From NCBI GenBank assembly GCA_028278125.1, contig JANQEY010000241.1, positions 1-16,915 of the forward strand: a stretch of DNA of 16,915 nt. The letters are read 5' to 3'. Source of the stretch: a bacterium (GTDB lineage: Bacteria > Electryoneota > Electryoneia > Electryoneales > Electryoneaceae). The position numbers and the translations under genes were made by a program. Below the pieces are notes generated by a model that did not search any database, was not told the DNA's origin, and was given only the letters and a program-made list of their open reading frames with translations. Shown here in pieces: positions 15,444-16,915 of the stretch (within the stretch, counting starts at the first letter, position 1; each line of letters opens with the position of its first letter).

Positions 15444-15480
15444 ACCCTATAGTCTAACCCTGTTTGCATACACACCCTAA
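15036..15480 (-). mobile_element. Truncated IS5-family (IS427-like) insertion sequence
   Basis: The element carries the 5' part of a two-frame transposase and then stops abruptly. Its upstream tip is probably TTAGGGTGTG (minus strand, 15471-15480), followed by GCAAACAG-type sequence as in IS5 relatives. The other end and its matching inverted repeat are missing: the transposase reading is lost after STKIHL near 15036, where AT-rich unrelated sequence begins. It separates the RHS locus from the regulator genes and is presumably immobile. The tip assignment is tentative. Confidence 0.6.
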
Positions 15481-15547
15481 TTAAATCGCTGAGTAGATGG
15501 CAAATTTTAGAATTAATCTTTTTACCCTGAGTTAATTTATGTAGTTT

Positions 15548-16060
15548 TTATTGATCTAGAAGATTTTGCAAATCATCAATTTCTAATACACCTGCTAATA
15601 ATCCTTGGACTTGATTGCCTTTAGTAGAAAAATCGTTAAAATTTTCTACAGTTGATGCTAGAACTTGATAAAATTCTAGTCCTAATTTTCTCATTAATTC
15701 CTTGTCTTCATTTTCGTCGGCTAGTACTATTTGGTCAGCCAATTCCTGCATTTTTAGCATGTTCCTAATCCCCTCTGCTTGTTTATCCCTAGTTTTATTA
15801 TCCATCCTTCGAAATATTGCGATTATAGTTTGAACATCATCACCCAGGTAATCTTCTCCATAAAAGTATTCAATGGGTTTGTTCAAGAATTGAGCAATCT
15901 TTGCTAATTCCACAACGGACACTTGAACATTTCCTAATTCAAGTTGCGATACAGCTCCAGTGGTTTTACCTAAATATTCAGCTAATTCTTTTTGTGTTTT
16001 TTCCCGATGGGTGCGGGCGTCTCTGATTCGATTTCCAATGTATTTATTAGTCAATTCCAT
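15548..16060 (-). CDS. XRE-family helix-turn-helix transcriptional regulator
   Basis: The 170-residue protein probably represses its own promoter and the divergent one. Residues ~6-66 form a classical XRE/cro-type domain: IGNRIRDARTHREKTQKELA, then LGKTTGAVSQLELGNVQVSV (turn and recognition helix), then LAKIAQFLNKPIEYFYGED. Residues ~80-170 are helical and acidic (RMDNKTRDKQAEGIRNMLK, LADENEDKELMRKLGLEFYQ) and look like a dimerisation or sensing region; no protease or nucleotide motif was seen. The ATG at 16060 is preceded by only a weak AAGAGA-like site. It is divergent from the gene at 16221 with a 160-base shared control region. The pair resembles a phage, plasmid or integrative-element switch, but no phage structural gene is in the window. 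Confidence 0.85.
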   Translation of the reverse strand: MELTNKYIGNRIRDARTHREKTQKELAEYLGKTTGAVSQLELGNVQVSVVELAKIAQFLNKPIEYFYGEDYLGDDVQTIIAIFRRMDNKTRDKQAEGIRNMLKMQELADQIVLADENEDKELMRKLGLEFYQVLASTVENFNDFSTKGNQVQGLLAGVLEIDDLQNLLDQ

Positions 16061-16080
16061 GATAGATTTTCTCTTGTTAT

Positions 16081-16107
16081 ATTATAGAAAAACTATTGAC
16101 AGTGCAA
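16081..16107 (-). promoter_or_regulatory. Candidate promoter of the XRE gene
   Basis: The minus strand has TATAAT (complement of 16081-16086), a perfect -10 element, with TTGCAC (16102-16107) as a possible -35 at a short 15-base spacing. A transcript would begin near 16074 and have a leader of about 14 bases. The -35 is adjacent to that of the opposite promoter, so one bound repressor could cover both. Confidence 0.45.
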
Positions 16108-16124
16108 TATAGTTATGCTAGAAT
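16096..16124 (+). promoter_or_regulatory. Strong sigma-70-type promoter for the 112-residue gene
   Basis: TTGACA (16096-16101) is a perfect -35 element. A 17-base spacer separates it from TAGAAT (16119-16124), five of six matches to TATAAT. Transcription would start near 16131, about 90 bases before the ATG at 16221. Confidence 0.72.
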
Positions 16125-16129
16125 CTTAC

Positions 16130-16186
16130 TATAGAATTTCAATAAGCCTTCGGGCTTCTTTTTAAGGCAACCGGTTATAGAATTTC
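16130..16186 (+). repeat. 11-base direct repeat TATAGAATTTC in the divergent control region
   Basis: Exact copies of TATAGAATTTC lie at 16130-16140 and 16176-16186, flanking the leader hairpin. Further TATAG boxes occur at 16083 and 16109. The boxes lie across both promoters and would suit an XRE operator, but this is inference from position only. Confidence 0.4.
16144..16163 (+). terminator. Terminator-like UUCG hairpin in the leader (possible attenuator)
   Basis: AAGCC-TTCG-GGCTT (16144-16157) forms a five-pair stem capped by the very stable C(UUCG)G tetraloop and is followed by CTTTTT (16158-16163). It lies between the predicted transcription start (~16131) and the ATG at 16221, so it would stop or attenuate transcription of that gene about 30 bases after initiation unless bypassed. 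Confidence 0.5.
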
Positions 16187-16220
16187 TGCAATCTAAGTAT
16201 AACAATTATATAGGCATATT

Positions 16221-16559
16221 ATGAAAAATGCAATAAATATCAAAGAGTATGTATATAAATTAGCTGAACAAGAAAATGGAGACTTCCCCCAAGCCTTCAA
16301 ACTCTTGGGGCTGATCGTCTTCATCGCTCAAGAAGGAGCAGAACCCTTACTCACTGGTGAAATGATCTCTCCCCGCACCTACTACCGCTGGGTAGAGAAA
16401 ATCAAACAGGCTGGTTATGGTGATCTGCTGGCTGAAACACAATTGAAACAAGCTGTACGGAACTTTATCAATTTACGGTTAGGTGATCTCCCTGTCCAGG
16501 ATGCCAAAGAACAAGTATTAGCAGTGGTTGAAGCATCCCTACAGGAAAACCAGGCCTAG
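16221..16559 (+). CDS. Unrecognised 112-residue helical protein with possible HTH
   Basis: I do not recognise this family. The protein appears all-helical and soluble, with no signal peptide or membrane segment. The central stretch LLTGEMISPRTYYRWVEKIKQAGYGDLL reads like a helix-turn-helix with a recognition helix (SPRTYYRWVEKIK), so DNA binding is plausible. The C-terminal half (VRNFINLRLGDLPVQDAKEQVLAVVEASLQ) could be a dimerisation helix pair. It is expressed from the promoter at 16096-16124 across a leader hairpin, divergent from the XRE gene. Its Shine-Dalgarno is weak (TAGG, about eight bases before the ATG). The first ~20 codons are AT-rich and the rest more G+C-rich. By position it could be a cro-like counter-regulator or the first gene of a mobile-element operon, but this is only context. 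Confidence 0.6.
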   Translation: MKNAINIKEYVYKLAEQENGDFPQAFKLLGLIVFIAQEGAEPLLTGEMISPRTYYRWVEKIKQAGYGDLLAETQLKQAVRNFINLRLGDLPVQDAKEQVLAVVEASLQENQA

Positions 16560-16571
16560 ACTTGGGTGGTA

Positions 16572-16609
16572 GGGGGAAGGTCTTCACTTCTTAGGGATGA
16601 CTTTCCCCC
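16572..16609. repeat. Inverted repeat (11-pair hairpin) after the 112-residue gene
   Basis: GGGGGAAGGTC (16572-16582) pairs with GACTTTCCCCC (16599-16609) with one G-T pair and a 16-base loop. It begins 12 bases after the stop codon at 16559. No T-tract follows, so it is not a typical terminator. Confidence 0.55.
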
Positions 16610-16629
16610 GCCATAGCCCTAAGTCGTAT

Positions 16630-16732
16630 TTCCCCGCACAAGCGCCCTGCCACGAGCTGGGGGCCCCTGTGTCAAGGCGCTCTTTGCCTTGACATGGGGT
16701 CAGCTTGTGGCAAGCTTGAAGGGCGGGGGGAA
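16630..16732. ncRNA. Long compound hairpin, candidate structured RNA or DNA element
   Basis: From the inside outwards: TGTCAAGGC (16670-16678) pairs perfectly with GCCTTGACA (16686-16694) around a seven-base loop; CCCC (16664-16667) pairs with GGGG (16696-16699); GCCACGAGCTG (16649-16659) pairs with CAGCTTGTGGC (16701-16711) with one G-T pair; CGCCCT (16643-16648) pairs with AGGGCG (16720-16725); TTCCCC (16630-16635) pairs with GGGGAA (16727-16732). About 36 pairs in register over 103 bases is very unlikely by chance. No coding pattern competes with it. Whether it acts as RNA or as a single-strand DNA origin cannot be told from sequence. Confidence 0.5.
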
Positions 16733-16778
16733 TTAGACAACAACCAATCCCTAACCTCATTTGAAGAACCCAACTATT

Positions 16779-16871
16779 CGGGCTGAACTGCATTTGGCCG
16801 ACCCGACCCCGCCCGCCTGGACGTGAGGAAGCCGGACGGGAAGCGGAAGCGGACAAATGCAGCGAAGCCCG
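16779..16871. ncRNA. Second compound hairpin of the structured region
   Basis: CGGGCT (16779-16784) pairs with AGCCCG (16866-16871), and after a symmetric three-by-three internal loop CTGCATTTG (16788-16796) pairs perfectly with CAAATGCAG (16854-16862). The enclosed 57 bases are GC-rich and may add a weaker inner stem (CCCG...CGGG). Confidence 0.48.
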
Positions 16872-16873
16872 TA

Positions 16874-16897
16874 ACCCCCGTTCTGTAAAACGGGGGT
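16874..16897. repeat. Perfect nine-pair GC hairpin before the right-edge Shine-Dalgarno
   Basis: ACCCCCGTT (16874-16882) pairs with AACGGGGGT (16889-16897) around a six-base loop. No T-tract is present on either strand, so it is not an intrinsic terminator. It lies nine bases before AAAGGAG and could influence translation of the next gene. Confidence 0.55.
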
Positions 16898-16906
16898 GCA
16901 AAATAC

Positions 16907-16913
16907 AAAGGAG
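16907..16913 (+). promoter_or_regulatory. Shine-Dalgarno AAAGGAG at the right edge
   Basis: AAAGGAG is a near-perfect ribosome-binding site two bases from the end of the window. A plus-strand gene probably starts within about ten bases beyond the edge; its identity would explain the structured region upstream. Confidence 0.5.
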
Positions 16914-16915
16914 TA

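Noticed and set aside
16584..16901. 105-codon minus-strand frame over the hairpins
   Set aside because: It is rich in Arg, Ser, Gly and Pro, has no motif, and covers strongly self-complementary sequence. The inverted repeats explain the open frame better than coding does.
16560..16915. Diversity-generating retroelement or group II intron
   Set aside because: I saw no template/variable repeat pair, no adenine-rich template pattern, and no domain V-like hairpin. The reverse transcriptase, if any, would be outside the window. Only the general 'structured element' claim is kept.
1..16915. tRNA or rRNA genes
   Set aside because: No cloverleaf with a TTCRANY T-loop or rRNA-like conserved sequence was recognised on either strand.

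Overview
The window looks like a low-to-mid G+C bacterial chromosome segment, most likely from a Chloroflexota (Anaerolineae-type) organism. The clues are exported proteins joined by long Thr/Pro 'TATPTPTP' linkers, a very large secreted RHS/YD-repeat protein, and standard genetic code with clear Shine-Dalgarno sites. This assignment is inference from style; there is no rRNA or marker gene in the window.

Layout, left to right. Positions 1-252 are AT-rich and non-coding. An exported protein with a lysozyme/lytic-transglycosylase-type domain lies on the minus strand (253-1923). About 285 bases without a convincing gene follow, ending in an AT-rich hairpin (2181-2204) just past the stop of a tiny two-helix membrane protein (2208-2405, possibly 2423). 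The small gene directly abuts, and by the outer start overlaps, the 3' end of one enormous minus-strand gene (2420-14797, 4125 codons). That gene encodes a signal peptide, a DUF11-like and a ZU5/UPA-like region, a SpvB-like start of an RHS shell, and many YD repeats. An insert of roughly 2,050 residues made of lectin/adhesin-like modules then interrupts the shell. After it come the RHS core ending in DPTGH and a hydrophobic 220-residue variable tip. The tip and the small membrane protein have the arrangement of a polymorphic toxin and its immunity protein.

Upstream of the giant gene is a truncated IS5-family (IS427-like) insertion sequence (15036-15480). Next is a divergent regulatory pair: an XRE-type repressor-like gene (15548-16060, minus) and an unrecognised 112-residue helical protein (16221-16559, plus). 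They share a short intergenic region with back-to-back promoters and a terminator-like hairpin in the leader of the plus-strand gene. The last 350 bases are G+C-rich and apparently non-coding but strongly self-complementary: four successive hairpins, two of them long and compound, end at a Shine-Dalgarno sequence on the window edge. A further gene therefore probably starts just outside.

The most interesting items are the adhesin-loaded RHS shell with its nested domain duplication, the candidate membrane-acting tip with a two-helix immunity partner, and the structured stretch at the right end beside a switch-like regulatory pair.
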